From NCBI RefSeq assembly GCF_000235565.1, contig NC_017527.1:1178001-1242000 (forward strand): 64,000 nt of DNA. Reading direction: 5' to 3'. The notes under the pieces were generated by a model. The model was given only the letters and a program-made list of their open reading frames with translations, was not told the DNA's origin and made no database searches. The translations under genes were made by a program, and so were the position numbers. The first letter of the stretch is position 1; each line of letters starts with the position of its first letter. Below are positions 52,702 to 60,929 of this stretch, in pieces. This DNA is from Methanothrix harundinacea 6Ac. GTDB lineage: Archaea > Halobacteriota > Methanosarcinia > Methanotrichales > Methanotrichaceae.

Positions 52702-53157
52702 ATGAAGATCCCCCTGGAAGACGACGAGATCGCCTACCTCACCGGGCGGACCGGGACCCTGGCCGTGGCCAGGACCCTCGGCGGCTTTTTTTATCTCGAG
52801 ACCGATGATGAGGAGATCGTCATCTTCACCGAGGATGACGACCTCCTCGTCGCCTCGACCTCCGGGGTCGGGGACCGGGCGAAGAGGGGCCTCCTCTGCA
52901 CCCTATTTCTGATCCGGGAGATGAACTCTCCCCTGATAGTCCTCCCCAGAGGCCATCCCGCCTCCCCGAGGCTGAAGACCGTCGTCTCAGTGGGGGAGAG
53001 GACGAGGATAAGGTGCGATATCGAGGCGGGCACCCACCCCGAGCAGGACGTCCTCTGCGGGACCGACGAGCTTCACGGGGTCGAGGTCCTCTCCGTCCCC
53101 GGGGGGGCAGAGGTTAAGAACTTCGCGGGCGAGGTGGTGAAGGAGAAGCTTCTGTGA
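52702..53157 (+). CDS. Conserved methanogen protein of unknown function
   Basis: Protein of 151 residues, starting four bases after the zinc-ribbon gene. It has an acidic alpha/beta character with repeats of Asp/Glu strands (LETDDEEIVIFTEDDDLLVA), a hydrophobic helix GLLCTLFLIREMNSPLIVLP and a C-terminal NFAGEVVKEKLL. There are two cysteines near residues 94 and 107 and no recognised catalytic motif. I cannot assign a family with confidence. Cluster position with DUF2098- and DUF2117-type genes suggests a methanogen-restricted function. Confidence 0.7.
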   Translation: MKIPLEDDEIAYLTGRTGTLAVARTLGGFFYLETDDEEIVIFTEDDDLLVASTSGVGDRAKRGLLCTLFLIREMNSPLIVLPRGHPASPRLKTVVSVGERTRIRCDIEAGTHPEQDVLCGTDELHGVEVLSVPGGAEVKNFAGEVVKEKLL

Positions 53158-53171
53158 GGTGATGCAGGATC

Positions 53172-53456
53172 ATGGCAGAGGAGATCAGCGAGGGGAGCAT
53201 CGTCAGGTACGCGGGGACCGGGACGGTGGGGATCGTGAAGGTCCTGAAGACCGAAGAGGACGGCGAAAGGTGGGCGCTCCTCGATTCTACGGGGCTCTAC
53301 TACCACCTGAGCACCCTCCAGCCGATCGATAAGATGCCCGAGAGGAGGGGTATCGGCGGCCGGACGATGGCGGAGATGGAGGAGAGGATGAAGGCGGAAG
53401 AGGAGAGGATGAGGTCGGTGAAGATGGAGGATGAGAGCGTCGAGAGCGGCGGATGA
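53172..53456 (+). CDS. DUF2098-type small protein
   Basis: Protein of 94 residues. The first ~60 form a small beta domain ([19 protein letters not shown], then [19 protein letters not shown]) that looks like DUF2098, a family found mainly in methanogens. The last ~35 residues are a charged helix ([20 protein letters not shown]). It starts 14 bases after the preceding gene and its 3' end overlaps the next gene by 26 bases. Function unknown. Confidence 0.75.
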   Translation: MAEEISEGSIVRYAGTGTVGIVKVLKTEEDGERWALLDSTGLYYHLSTLQPIDKMPERRGIGGRTMAEMEERMKAEEERMRSVKMEDESVESGG

Positions 53457-54525
53457 GATTGGGGTCGTCGTCCACGGCCCCGAGGTCGTCGACTCCGGCC
53501 GGGCCAGGGAGGCCCTGGACCGGCTCGAGAGGATAGGATCGGTCACCGCCGTCCTCGGGGGGACGATGGGGAGGGTCGCCGTCATCGACGCCGCCCTGGA
53601 GGATAGGATCGACATATCGAGGCGGGAGACCCCGAGCCGGTCGGTCCAGCGGCTTATGCCCTCCGTCGACGTCGTAGTCCTCTTGAACTATGCCAAGACC
53701 GCGGAGACGGGCCTCGCCTTCGGGGCGATGGTGGCTGAGAGGGCGAAGCCCCATAAGCCCCTAATCCTGGCGGAGTATAGCGGCCCCTTCGCCTCCGTCC
53801 TGGCCGGCGGGGCGGGGGGGATCGCCGAGAGGATCGCTGGGGCCCTGGGGTTCCCGATGGTGGCGGCCCCTCAACCTCCGGGGATGACGGCATCCTCGGG
53901 CCGGACCGTCACCAGGACGATCTTCGGGGCCGTCCCCGGCGAGAACGTCTCCGTCAACGGGATCGTCATCGGCAGGGCCGAAGAGGAGAGGGTGACGATA
54001 TCCGCGACCGACGGCAGGATCGTTCAGGTCCTGGGGGCTGAGGTGAAGGAGCACGGCCTCGAGAAGATCCCATCCGTCGACCTGGAGGCCGCCATCCTCA
54101 GGACTGGGGATGTGAGGCGGACGGAGGCTTCTGCGAGGAGGGTCCGCGAACCCGGCCGCGACGCCGTCCTCATCGATCACGCCGCCGAAGGCACCTTCGA
54201 GGCGGCCCGGGGGGCGGGGGTGGCGGTGACCGTCGGCGACGACACCACCGCCATCGCCGGGGAGGTCCTCGCCCGCCTCGGAATACCCCTGGTGGGGATC
54301 GTCGACGGCGACCTCGACATGCTCTGCCCCAGGACGGTGGCGCCGAAAGGGAGCTATATCCTCAGGGTCCGTCCCGGCTCCGACGACCTGGTGGGCCGAC
54401 GGGTGCGGGAGGAGGTCTTCGGCGGAGGAGATCGGATCTCGATGGAGGGGCTGGACAACGAGGATCTGGTCGACCTCGTGAAGAGGGCGGCCGGCGAGGA
54501 TCTCCGGTCCCTCCGCCGGTTATAA
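53431..54525 (+). CDS. DUF2117-type methanogen protein
   Basis: Protein of 364 residues. The N-terminus ([20 protein letters not shown], then [17 protein letters not shown]) and the later [35 protein letters not shown] and [18 protein letters not shown] are what I recognise as the DUF2117 family of euryarchaeal proteins. The fold looks like a nucleotide-binding alpha/beta domain followed by a beta domain, but no known catalytic motif is clear. ATG 53431 lies inside the preceding gene; no better start exists before the conserved region. It closes the four-gene cluster; a TnpB element follows within 25 bases. Confidence 0.75.
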   Translation: MRASRAADEIGVVVHGPEVVDSGRAREALDRLERIGSVTAVLGGTMGRVAVIDAALEDRIDISRRETPSRSVQRLMPSVDVVVLLNYAKTAETGLAFGAMVAERAKPHKPLILAEYSGPFASVLAGGAGGIAERIAGALGFPMVAAPQPPGMTASSGRTVTRTIFGAVPGENVSVNGIVIGRAEEERVTISATDGRIVQVLGAEVKEHGLEKIPSVDLEAAILRTGDVRRTEASARRVREPGRDAVLIDHAAEGTFEAARGAGVAVTVGDDTTAIAGEVLARLGIPLVGIVDGDLDMLCPRTVAPKGSYILRVRPGSDDLVGRRVREEVFGGGDRISMEGLDNEDLVDLVKRAAGEDLRSLRRL

Positions 54526-54544
54526 AAAAGGGGAGTGGAGAGGG

Positions 54545-55768
54545 GCGTTAAACCCCGGTCTTTAGGCCGGGGATGTAGAGCCCCTCGCCATTTATTCGAA
54601 CCTATAAATAATATTAAGCAGTATAAACTGATATGCGCAAGTCGTTCAAGTACCCGATCTATCCTACCAAATCTCAGCAATCGAGGATGGAGCGGACGCT
54701 AGACTTGTGTAGATGGGTCTACAATCAAACCCTAGCATACCGGAAAGACGCTTGGGAGAAGGAAGGTAGATCAACCTCGAAATACGAGACCCATAACCTC
54801 CTCCCGGAATGGAAGGTGGAAAAGCCCGAACTGATCGAAGTCCACTCACAAGTTCTCCAGAATGTCCAGGAAAGGGTTGAACTGGCTTTTAAAGCGTTCT
54901 TCCGAAGGGTCAAATCGGGCGAGAAACCCGGCTATCCCCGGTTCCGAGGGCTCGGGTGGTATGATTCGTTCACCTATCCTCAGTCGGGATTCAAACTGTC
55001 TTTCGGGAAGCTTCGCCTCTCTAAAGTCGGAGATGTCAAGATCAAGCTCCACCGACCCATAGAAGGTAAGATCAAGAGGCTGACTATCCGCCGAACCTCG
55101 ACCGGAAAGTGGTTTGCCTGCTTCTCAGTGGAGATCGACGATCCTCCTAAGCCTCCATGGAAAGATGGGTCGATGGTGGGCATTGACGTGGGGCTGGAGA
55201 GTTTCGCTACACTGTCCAACGGAGAGAAGATCGATAATCCCCGGTTCTTCCGATCTGAGGAGAAGGCATTAGCCAAAGCTCAGAGACGACTATCTAAATG
55301 CGAGAAGGGGACACCCGATAGGATGAAAGCCCTCAAGGTCGTCCAACGGATTCATGAGCGGATAGCTAACAAGAGATACTATTTTGCTCATCAGGTCAGT
55401 CACAACCTGGTCGAAAGGTTCGGGCTGATTGCTTTCGAGGATCTGAGCATCACGAAAATGCTTAATAATCACTGCCTGGCTAAAAGCATATCAGACGCTG
55501 CCTGGAGGATGCTAGTCACTATCATATCGTACAAGGCTGAAAGCGCCGGTTCGATAGTGGTTCTAGTAGATCCCAGGAACACAAGTCAGCTATGTTCCAG
55601 GTGCGGTCTTAAAGTCACGAAGTCGCTATCGGATCGGGTCCATGAATGTCCTCAATGCGGACTAATCATGGACCGTGACGAGAATGCGGCGATAAACATT
55701 TTGAGACTGGGGCTACAGTCTCTGCCAAAAGCTAGAAGCCCCGCCCTTCAGGGCGGGGAGTAGTCACG
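54545..55768 (+). mobile_element. IS200/IS605-type element carrying only tnpB (element 2)
   Basis: Left-end hairpin CCCCGGTCTTTAGGCCGGGG (54553-54572) and right-end hairpin CCCCGCCCTTCAGGGCGGGG (55739-55758) enclose a single tnpB. A TATA box (CTATAAATAA, 54602-54611) drives it. The left hairpin matches that of element 1 base for base (in reverse), and the right hairpins share the CCCTTCAGGG core. Both tnpB proteins are quite different, so the ends match better than the genes. Confidence 0.75.
54633..55763 (+). CDS. tnpB: TnpB RNA-guided nuclease, IS1341/IS605 type (element 2)
   Basis: Protein of 376 residues. It has an N-terminal helix-turn-helix-like part (YPIYPTKSQQSRMERTLDLC, RWVYNQTLAYR), RuvC Asp185 in MVGIDVGLESFATLSNG, Glu269 in LIAFEDLSITKML, the zinc finger CSRCGLKVTK / CPQCGLIMD, and Asp349 in DRDENAAINILRLG. 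All catalytic and zinc-binding residues are present. The reading frame continues through the right-end hairpin, so the predicted guide RNA scaffold overlaps the last ~150 bases, with its guide taken from sequence after ~55768. It belongs to a different TnpB branch from element 1. Confidence 0.93.
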   Translation: MRKSFKYPIYPTKSQQSRMERTLDLCRWVYNQTLAYRKDAWEKEGRSTSKYETHNLLPEWKVEKPELIEVHSQVLQNVQERVELAFKAFFRRVKSGEKPGYPRFRGLGWYDSFTYPQSGFKLSFGKLRLSKVGDVKIKLHRPIEGKIKRLTIRRTSTGKWFACFSVEIDDPPKPPWKDGSMVGIDVGLESFATLSNGEKIDNPRFFRSEEKALAKAQRRLSKCEKGTPDRMKALKVVQRIHERIANKRYYFAHQVSHNLVERFGLIAFEDLSITKMLNNHCLAKSISDAAWRMLVTIISYKAESAGSIVVLVDPRNTSQLCSRCGLKVTKSLSDRVHECPQCGLIMDRDENAAINILRLGLQSLPKARSPALQGGE

Positions 55769-55797
55769 AACCGATCGATCCAGGAGTCCGGGGCGGC

Positions 55798-57795
55798 TCA
55801 TCCGGACCTCTTAACTATCACGGCGACGGCATCGGGCCTCCCTCTGACGCCACCCATGTGATCCTCGATCCTCCTCTCCAGGTCCTTTGCTATCTGCTGA
55901 GCCGGCTTCTCCCGGTTCTCCTTCACCAGGGTTATCAGGCTCTCGGTCCCGAACCTCTCCCCGTCCCCGTCCTCCACCTCGATGAGGCCGTCGTTGTAGA
56001 TGACGAGGACGTCCCCGGGGTCTATCATCCAACCCTCCATCTCCAGGTCGATGTGGTCGAGGGCTCCCATGGCTATCGCGCCGCCGACGAGGGTGTCGAC
56101 GAAGCCGTCGGAGCTGACGATGAAGGGGGGGACGTGGCCGGCGTTGGCGTAGCTCAGGGCGTGGCTGGATAGGTCGAGGATCCCGCAGAAGCAGGATACC
56201 ACCATCCCGTTTCTGACGTTCCCGACCAGGTTCTGGTTCGTCTCTCTGAGGGCCTTCGCCGGATCTCCAAGCCTCCGGGCAGCCGCCCTGATGTGGCTTC
56301 TGGTGACGGCCGCCGCCATGGCAGCGGAGAGCCCCTTCCCCGAGACCTCGGCCAGAACTACCATCGCCTTCCCTCCCTCCATCTCGAAGCCGTCGTAGAA
56401 GTGGCAGCACTCCCTACCTTCGGCCAGGGCCAGGATCGCCACCTCGAACCCCTCGATCTGGGGAACCCTCTCCGGGATGAGCAACCTCTGGACCTCGGCG
56501 ATCACCTCCCCCGCCTTCTCAGACCTTCCCGCCGCGAGGGACCTCTCCTCCGACTCCGCTATCCGATCTTTGAGGCCGAGGGCCATCTCATCGAAGGCCT
56601 CCGCAAGCCTCCTAGCCCCCCTTGATCCGTCCCCCGCGATCCTCGCCTCCAGGTCCCCCCTCCCGACCTCCTCAAGCCCCCTCGCCACGGCCTCCAAGAC
56701 CGGATCCGAGGCCCTCCGCCCCGCCCACCATCCTATGATCGCCCCCAGCAGGAGGGAGATGGCGGCTGCTCCTAGGGCCATCGGCCTGGATGGGCCGGGA
56801 CCCCCTTCCCGCAGGGAGATCCCCATCCCGAAGCTCTCCCCTCGGAGGGCCTCGCCGGTCTCCAGGGCCAGGATCTCCGTATGCCCCGATATGCAGCGGA
56901 AGAGCTGATCGTAAGCGGAGGCCTTGGCTGCCGCTAGCTCCTGGTCTCCGGAGGCGACCCCCAGGCTCCAGCCGACGGAGGGGAGGGGGGCGTAGACGAT
57001 CCTAGCGCTCCCCTTATCCAGCCGGACGAAGGCTGTCCCCTCCTCTCCCCGGACCATCGCCTCCGCCAGCTCTGCCAGCTCCGGGTTCTTCGAGTCGAGG
57101 AGGCTTCCTGGCTCCAGGATCTCGTCCCAGAGGAACCCCTCCGGGGTAGGCGGCTTCATCACCACCGCCCCCTGGCCGTCCAGAAGGAAGGGGTAACCAG
57201 AGGAGAAGTTCGCGAGGTCGAGGTCCATCTCCGCCAGGGATACGTCCATCCCCACCACCCCGCTCAGGTTCCCCTCCGCCGATATGGGGGTGGCGCAGGT
57301 GATGGAGATATCCCCCGTGGTCTGGCTCTGGTAGGGCTTCGTCCAGATCGTATCCCCGGCCCTCGCCGCCTCCAGGTACCAGGGACGTTCCCGGAAATCG
57401 AAGGGGGCGATCAGCTGGAGGGTCTCGGTGACGTCGGGCCAGAGGACCAGGACCCCATCGGAGGTTCCGATGTACCCTTGTTCGATCAGATCCTCCTCCT
57501 CCTGGACCATGATCCTCAGAACCCGGGAGGGGCCAGCGAGGGACTGGAGGGTCTCCTTCATATCCTCGGTGACCTTCTCCCAGTCGCCATCGGGAGCGAT
57601 CCATATCCCGGCTGCCACAGCCTCTCCCGGGGCCTTCACCGCCGAGCTGCCGTTGACGTCGGTGCCTCCGACCCGAGCCCCGTCCCCGGCGATGGTGGAG
57701 GCGGCGCCCATCGCCGCAGGCACTACCAGCTGGGCTAGGAGGATCAGGGTCAGGAGCTGCCAGCTCAGCCTCGCCATCCCAGAAATCCCTCTCAT
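55798..57795 (-). CDS. Membrane sensor with dCache, HAMP and SpoIIE-like phosphatase domain (altered metal ligands)
   Basis: Protein of 665 residues. An N-terminal membrane segment (~8-30) precedes an extracellular double-Cache-type domain (~55-300) with FDFRERPWYLEAARAGDTIW and GVVGMDVSLAEMDLDLANF. A second membrane helix (MALGAAAISLLLGAIIGWWA, ~340-360) leads to HAMP (~365-415), a coiled coil and a SpoIIE/PP2C domain (~440-662). Two hallmark metal-binding acids are replaced: the GGDFYD motif reads RECCHFYD and GDVSGKG reads LAEVSGKG; YNDGLIEVEDGDGERFG is kept. It may be a phosphatase with changed metal use or a non-catalytic receiver. Sensing of a small molecule outside the cell is inferred from the Cache domain. 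Confidence 0.85.
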   Translation of the reverse strand: MRGISGMARLSWQLLTLILLAQLVVPAAMGAASTIAGDGARVGGTDVNGSSAVKAPGEAVAAGIWIAPDGDWEKVTEDMKETLQSLAGPSRVLRIMVQEEEDLIEQGYIGTSDGVLVLWPDVTETLQLIAPFDFRERPWYLEAARAGDTIWTKPYQSQTTGDISITCATPISAEGNLSGVVGMDVSLAEMDLDLANFSSGYPFLLDGQGAVVMKPPTPEGFLWDEILEPGSLLDSKNPELAELAEAMVRGEEGTAFVRLDKGSARIVYAPLPSVGWSLGVASGDQELAAAKASAYDQLFRCISGHTEILALETGEALRGESFGMGISLREGGPGPSRPMALGAAAISLLLGAIIGWWAGRRASDPVLEAVARGLEEVGRGDLEARIAGDGSRGARRLAEAFDEMALGLKDRIAESEERSLAAGRSEKAGEVIAEVQRLLIPERVPQIEGFEVAILALAEGRECCHFYDGFEMEGGKAMVVLAEVSGKGLSAAMAAAVTRSHIRAAARRLGDPAKALRETNQNLVGNVRNGMVVSCFCGILDLSSHALSYANAGHVPPFIVSSDGFVDTLVGGAIAMGALDHIDLEMEGWMIDPGDVLVIYNDGLIEVEDGDGERFGTESLITLVKENREKPAQQIAKDLERRIEDHMGGVRGRPDAVAVIVKRSG

Positions 57796-58170
57796 CTCTC
57801 TCAGATATCCAGCGGGAGTCGCTTCCGGCTGGATCCGCGCCCTGAGTCGATCGTCAATTTATCCCCCACCTTTCTGGAGCTCTTCCTCCGGCCATCAGGC
57901 CGAAGGTTCACGGATAGGTCTTGTTCTTCAAAGGCTATAAACCTAATTCGACCGGCGTCAATCACCGGCCTCCAGGGACTGCAAGATCTACGAGATCACC
58001 ACCCGGGACTTCCGGCTCTGGAGGGTCCTGGAGGGTCCGCTCCTAAGGACTAGCTGGGTCTACACCTTCTCCCCTCCCCGAAAGGGAGCATATCGTTATG
58101 CATACCTCCGGCTCCTAAGGCGATCCCCCTGAGGAAACTACTTATTACTAAGGGCTCTGAAGGGATCTCC
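57796..58170. other. Intergenic region between divergent genes
   Basis: 375 bases. A TATA-like element for the minus-strand sensor (ATAAATTGA, ~57855-57863 on the minus strand) and TATAAACCT at 57939 on the plus strand are visible. Bases 57975-58131 contain a short open stretch encoding DCKIYEITTRDFRLWRVLEG without a start codon; it may be a gene remnant. Nothing else is supported. Confidence 0.4.
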
Positions 58171-59034
58171 GTGGACGGATCGTACGAGTTTCTGGAGGAT
58201 CTGAGACGGCTATCTGCGGCCTACAGGCGGCTTGAGGGGGGGCTCTACCTCCTCAACTCCGGAATGATCGCCACCCTGATCTACATCGTCGCCCTGTACC
58301 TGGGGATACCCACCTTCTTCGGGTTCTACTGGCAGGGCTCCATCCTCGCCGCCGCCCCCGCCTTCGTCTCCCTAATCCTGGGGCTTCTGGGGGGAAAGGT
58401 CATCGACCGGAGGTCGAGGTACGACCTCTTCTCCCACCTCGACGAGGCGATCTCGGAGAAGACGAAGGCGGCCTACGACAACCGGGGCTCCGACTCGGTG
58501 GTGATGCAAAGCCTGGCCGAGGATGTCAAGAGGTGCCTCTCCACCGTCGGGGCCGCGGACCTGATGAACAGCCGCCGCCTCTACCTCGGGACGAGGAGCG
58601 TCCCCGCCTTCCAGGCGAAGGCCGGGGCCCTCCTCCTCCTCCTCGCTTCAGCGGCCGTCTTCGCTCATAGCCCGGGAGACGGTGCGCCGCCCCAGCCCTT
58701 CTCCTCCCTCTCCGACCTCCGGGATAGGGCGATGGCCCTCTTCGCCGATGAGGTGCTGCCGGAGGAGGCCGGGTCCAGCGCGGGGATCTCGGGGGAGATC
58801 TACGGTAAACCGTCCCTCGCCGTCCTGGAGGAGGTGAACCTGGAGCTGGTCTTGTATCCCGGCTCGACCGCGGGCTTCCGGTCTAGGGAGACCGACCCCG
58901 TAGACCGGTTCTTCACCATCTCGGAGCCCGGGGAGGGGGTGGCGGTGCCGACGGACCAGTACATCGAGAGCCTCCCGCCCCAGCACCGGGAGATCATCAA
59001 GAGGTACTTCGAGAACCTGGCGACGATCTCGTGA
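58171..59034 (+). CDS. Membrane protein of unknown function upstream of MoxR
   Basis: Protein of 287 residues starting at GTG 58171, ~25 bases after TATA-like CTTATTAC. Two helices (~28-50 and ~55-75, with GLLGGKVIDRRSRYDL after them) and a third at ~150-165 (AGALLLLLASAAVFA) suggest three membrane segments. A cytoplasmic helical segment between them contains SHLDEAISEKTKAAYDNRG. The C-terminal ~110 residues are outside if the topology holds and end in LPPQHREIIKRYFENLATIS, reminiscent of the C-terminal part of proteins found beside MoxR/DUF58 genes. No family assigned. Confidence 0.7.
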   Translation: MDGSYEFLEDLRRLSAAYRRLEGGLYLLNSGMIATLIYIVALYLGIPTFFGFYWQGSILAAAPAFVSLILGLLGGKVIDRRSRYDLFSHLDEAISEKTKAAYDNRGSDSVVMQSLAEDVKRCLSTVGAADLMNSRRLYLGTRSVPAFQAKAGALLLLLASAAVFAHSPGDGAPPQPFSSLSDLRDRAMALFADEVLPEEAGSSAGISGEIYGKPSLAVLEEVNLELVLYPGSTAGFRSRETDPVDRFFTISEPGEGVAVPTDQYIESLPPQHREIIKRYFENLATIS

Positions 59035-59111
59035 GGTGCATAGGGGGAAACGAGAAATAATAAATGAAAATATACAAAAAAGGATCTTTATACCTCACCG
59101 AGGGCGGAGAG

Positions 59112-60062
59112 ATGAGAGACGATCTGATCAACATCTATAAGGACGCGCCAGCCATCTTCGAGACGATCAGAGAAGAGATCGGCAAAGTGGTGGTGGGCCA
59201 GAAGGCGGTGGTGGAGCAGATTCTGGTGGGTATCCTGGCCGGGGGGCACATCCTCCTGGAGAGCAACCCCGGCCTAGGAAAGACCCTCCTCGTCAAGACG
59301 ATAGCCAGCACCACCGGCCTCCACTTCAGCAGGATCCAGTGCACCCCGGACCTGATGCCCGCAGACATCACCGGCACCACCCTGATCGAGGAGGTGGAGG
59401 GGAGCAAGCACTTCAGGTTCGAGGAGGGGCCGATCTTCGCCAACATCGTCCTCGCCGACGAGATCAACCGGGCCTCCCCCAGGACCCAGAGCGCCATGCT
59501 GGAGGCGATGCAGGAGAAGCAGGTGACCGTGGGAAAGAACACATACCGGCTTGAGGAGCCCTTCTTCGTCCTCGCTACCCAAAACCCCATCGAGATGGAG
59601 GGGACGTTCCCGCTCCCCGAGGCCCAGCTCGACCGGTTCCTCCTGAAGGTATTCATCGACTACCCGAGCCCGGAGGAGGAGTACCAGATCATGGAGAGGT
59701 ACACCGGCCACGCCGAGCCGAAGGTGGAGAGGGTGATCACCCGCAGGGAGCTTCTATCCCTCCAGCAGCTTGTAAGGGACGTCCCCATCTCCGACGACCT
59801 GAAGAGGGCGGCGATAAAGGCCGTCGTCTCCTCCCGGAGCTGGGAGGGGGTCGAGTACGGCGCAAGCCCTCGGGCCTCCATCGGCCTCATCCTCGCCTCC
59901 AAGGCCCGGGCCCTCCTCTCCGGGAGGGACTACGTCGATCGGGCCGACCTGGAGGTGATGGCCCGCCCCATCTTCCGGCACAGGATCATCCTCACCTTCG
60001 ACTCCGAGAGGAGGGGAGTCACGACCGACCAGGTGATCTCGGAGATCATGAAGGCGATCTGA
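59112..60062 (+). CDS. MoxR-type AAA+ ATPase
   Basis: About 316 residues from ATG 59112, preceded by GGCGGAG; an in-frame ATG at 59064 would add 16 residues. Walker A is ESNPGLGKT, Walker B NIVLADEINRASPRTQSAML, followed by MQEKQVTVGKNTYRLEEPF, sensor 1 VLATQNPIEMEGTFPLPEAQLDRF, and sensor-2/lid region SPRASIGLILASKA. MoxR ATPases are chaperone-like and work with von Willebrand A-domain partners. Here the partner is the DUF58 protein encoded nine bases downstream. Confidence 0.93.
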   Translation: MRDDLINIYKDAPAIFETIREEIGKVVVGQKAVVEQILVGILAGGHILLESNPGLGKTLLVKTIASTTGLHFSRIQCTPDLMPADITGTTLIEEVEGSKHFRFEEGPIFANIVLADEINRASPRTQSAMLEAMQEKQVTVGKNTYRLEEPFFVLATQNPIEMEGTFPLPEAQLDRFLLKVFIDYPSPEEEYQIMERYTGHAEPKVERVITRRELLSLQQLVRDVPISDDLKRAAIKAVVSSRSWEGVEYGASPRASIGLILASKARALLSGRDYVDRADLEVMARPIFRHRIILTFDSERRGVTTDQVISEIMKAI

Positions 60063-60071
60063 GGGCCGCCG

Positions 60072-60929
60072 ATGGATACGGAGTTTCTCGCTGAGCTGGA
60101 CCGGTTCACCCTCCTCGTCCGAAAGAGGGTGTCGACCGCCTACACCGGGGCCCGGAGGTCGGTGAAGGTCGGCCGGGGGATCAGCCCCGTCGGCTACCGG
60201 GAGTATCGGAAGGGGGACGACTTCAAGTTCGTCGACTGGAAGGTCTACGCCAGGACTGAGAAGCTCTACGTCCGGGAGCACGAGGAGGAGAGGAGCCTCG
60301 CCGTCCACATCCTCCTGGACGCGAGCAGCAGCATGGCCTTCGGCGAGAAGTTCGCCTTCGCATCGAAGCTGGCGGTGGGGTTCGCCTACCTGGCTATAAA
60401 AGAGAACGAGAAGTTCTCCATCTCCAAGTTCGGGGAGATGCTGGAGCCTGGCGAGACGAAAGGTGGGCGGAGGAACCTCTTTTCTGCCATGGAGGACCTG
60501 GACAGGACCGCGCCCTCAGGGGGGACGGACTTTCGGAGGATGGCGGAGCAGTTCGACCTCACCATCAGGTCGACGAGCCTGGTGGTGGTGGTCTCCGACC
60601 TCCTCGAAGAGATCGAGAGCCTCGTCGCCGGGATCTACAAGCTCTCGGCCCACGACCTGATCCTGATCCAGGTTCTCGACCCGGCGGAGGCGGCCCTCGA
60701 CTTCGAGGGGGACCTCCGGTTCGTCGATATGGAGTCGAAGGAGGCGGTGATGACCAGGGTGACGCCCAAGGTGAGAGAGGAGTACGCGGCGAGGATGGCG
60801 GCCCACGAAGCCCGGATCCGGGAGGCCTGCCATGCCGTCGGGGCCGACTTCTTCACCTATACCACCGCGAGGCCCATATTCGAGGCCTTCTCCGACGTTC
60901 ATACCCGGGCCAAGGTCTGGAGGGCCTGA
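60072..60929 (+). CDS. DUF58 protein with von Willebrand A-like domain
   Basis: Protein of 285 residues. GRGISPVGYREYRKGDDFKF and VDWKVYARTEKLYVRE are the DUF58 signature. A vWA fold follows with a MIDAS-like metal site LLDASSSMAFGEK and a later SGGTDFRRM. No membrane helices, unlike longer DUF58 proteins. It forms the usual MoxR-DUF58 pair, thought to assist folding or metal insertion of target proteins. Its stop codon is followed directly by the LarA-like start, which makes the racemase-like protein a possible client; this is inference. Confidence 0.9.
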   Translation: MDTEFLAELDRFTLLVRKRVSTAYTGARRSVKVGRGISPVGYREYRKGDDFKFVDWKVYARTEKLYVREHEEERSLAVHILLDASSSMAFGEKFAFASKLAVGFAYLAIKENEKFSISKFGEMLEPGETKGGRRNLFSAMEDLDRTAPSGGTDFRRMAEQFDLTIRSTSLVVVVSDLLEEIESLVAGIYKLSAHDLILIQVLDPAEAALDFEGDLRFVDMESKEAVMTRVTPKVREEYAARMAAHEARIREACHAVGADFFTYTTARPIFEAFSDVHTRAKVWRA

